Source: an uncultured Clostridia bacterium (GTDB taxonomy: Bacteria; Bacillota; Clostridia; TANB77; CAG-508). From it: a DNA stretch of 30,851 nucleotides. Below the pieces are notes generated by a model, which saw only the letters and a list, made by a program, of their open reading frames with translations, did no database searches and was not told the DNA's origin. The translations under genes were made by a program, and so were the position numbers. The stretch is taken from assembly GCA_934149115.1 (NCBI GenBank), contig CAKPDW010000009.1, positions 1 to 30,851 on the forward strand, read 5' to 3'. Positions 30,595 to 30,851 of the stretch are shown here, piece by piece; position 1 is the stretch's first letter, and each line of letters opens with the position of its first letter.

Positions 30595-30851
30595 ATGCCA
30601 ACAATTAATCAACTAGTAAGAAAAGGAAGACAAACAACTAAAGCTAAATCAACAGCTCCAGCTTTACAAAAAGGTTATAACTCAAAGAAAAATAGAGCTA
30701 CAAACAACAGATCACCACAAAAAAGAGGTGTTTGTACAGTTGTTAAGACAGTTACTCCAAAGAAGCCAAACTCTGCTTTAAGAAAAGTTGCCAGAGTTAG
30801 ACTTTCAAATGGTTATGAAGTAACATCTTATATTCCTGGTGAAGGTCACAA
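30595..30851 (+). CDS. rpsL: Ribosomal protein S12, 5' part
   Basis: S12 lies at the decoding centre of the 30S subunit. The frame opens MPTINQLVRKGRQ and runs to the window edge, giving 85 complete codons. It includes TPKKPNSALRKVARVRL, the conserved loop in which substitutions of the second lysine (K57 here, equivalent to K43 in Escherichia coli) give streptomycin resistance; the residue is the sensitive lysine. The insert RKKN-type region before it (KGYNSKKNRATNNRSPQKRGVC) is the longer Firmicute form. GGAGGTGA is about ten bases before the ATG. rpsG, fusA and tuf would be expected downstream, outside the window. Confidence 0.97.
   Translation, partial: MPTINQLVRKGRQTTKAKSTAPALQKGYNSKKNRATNNRSPQKRGVCTVVKTVTPKKPNSALRKVARVRLSNGYEVTSYIPGEGH

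Overview
The window is strongly AT-rich and looks like the chromosome of an endospore-forming member of the Firmicutes, most likely an uncultured gut-type Clostridia. The support is Spo0A, SpoIIGA and pro-sigma-E together with FtsA/FtsZ, FtsQ/DivIB, tandem DUF881 proteins, Sbp, Firmicute-type TrmFO and purine-rich ribosome binding sites. I cannot name a species.

Layout. 1-318 holds three diverged copies of a structured repeat of about 114 bp, followed by a gene-poor stretch up to dusB (572-1543). 1755-5952 is a division/sporulation block: ftsA, ftsZ, terminator, spoIIGA, sigE. It is followed by a membrane-anchored hypothetical protein with a sigma-E-like promoter, an orphan MazF-type RNase and a Pr6Pr-like membrane protein. 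On the minus strand a DUF3137 gene and lemA form an operon (7800-9263), divergent from feoB (9358-11253).

11254-15568 is the accessory part. It contains a toxSAS-type RelA/SpoT-fold toxin gene broken by one in-frame stop, an overlapping intact Panacea-domain antitoxin gene, a LexA-box-like palindrome inside the predicted promoter, a frameshifted gene remnant, and two separately promoted SUMF1/FGE-like paralogues, one with an eroded core motif.

15764-19892 is the second half of a division cluster: murA, ftsQ, DUF881, DUF881, sbp. In many Firmicutes this block sits directly upstream of ftsA-ftsZ. Here it lies more than 10 kb downstream, so the ancestral order is broken. A lone FeoA-like gene (minus strand), a WG-repeat protein, a PLP-dependent methionine gamma-lyase-family (aluminium-resistance) protein, a HI0933/BaiN-type flavoprotein and a YigZ/IMPACT protein follow. 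Then come spo0A, a DeoD-type purine nucleoside phosphorylase, a long acidic coiled-coil hypothetical protein, trmFO and the 5' part of rpsL, which runs off the window.

How it fits together: Spo0A (25413-26228) is the master regulator expected to activate spoIIGA-sigE. The spoIIGA upstream region shows an extended -10 with an unusually distant -35, as expected for a Spo0A-activated promoter. SpoIIGA would then process pro-sigma-E, and the gene right after sigE carries a sigma-E-like promoter. Most of the rest is housekeeping: tRNA modification, iron uptake, peptidoglycan precursor synthesis and nucleoside salvage. The best candidates for something undescribed are the covarying repeat at 1-318, the helically phased TTACAA array upstream of ftsA, and the decayed toxin-antitoxin locus with its LexA-like operator.
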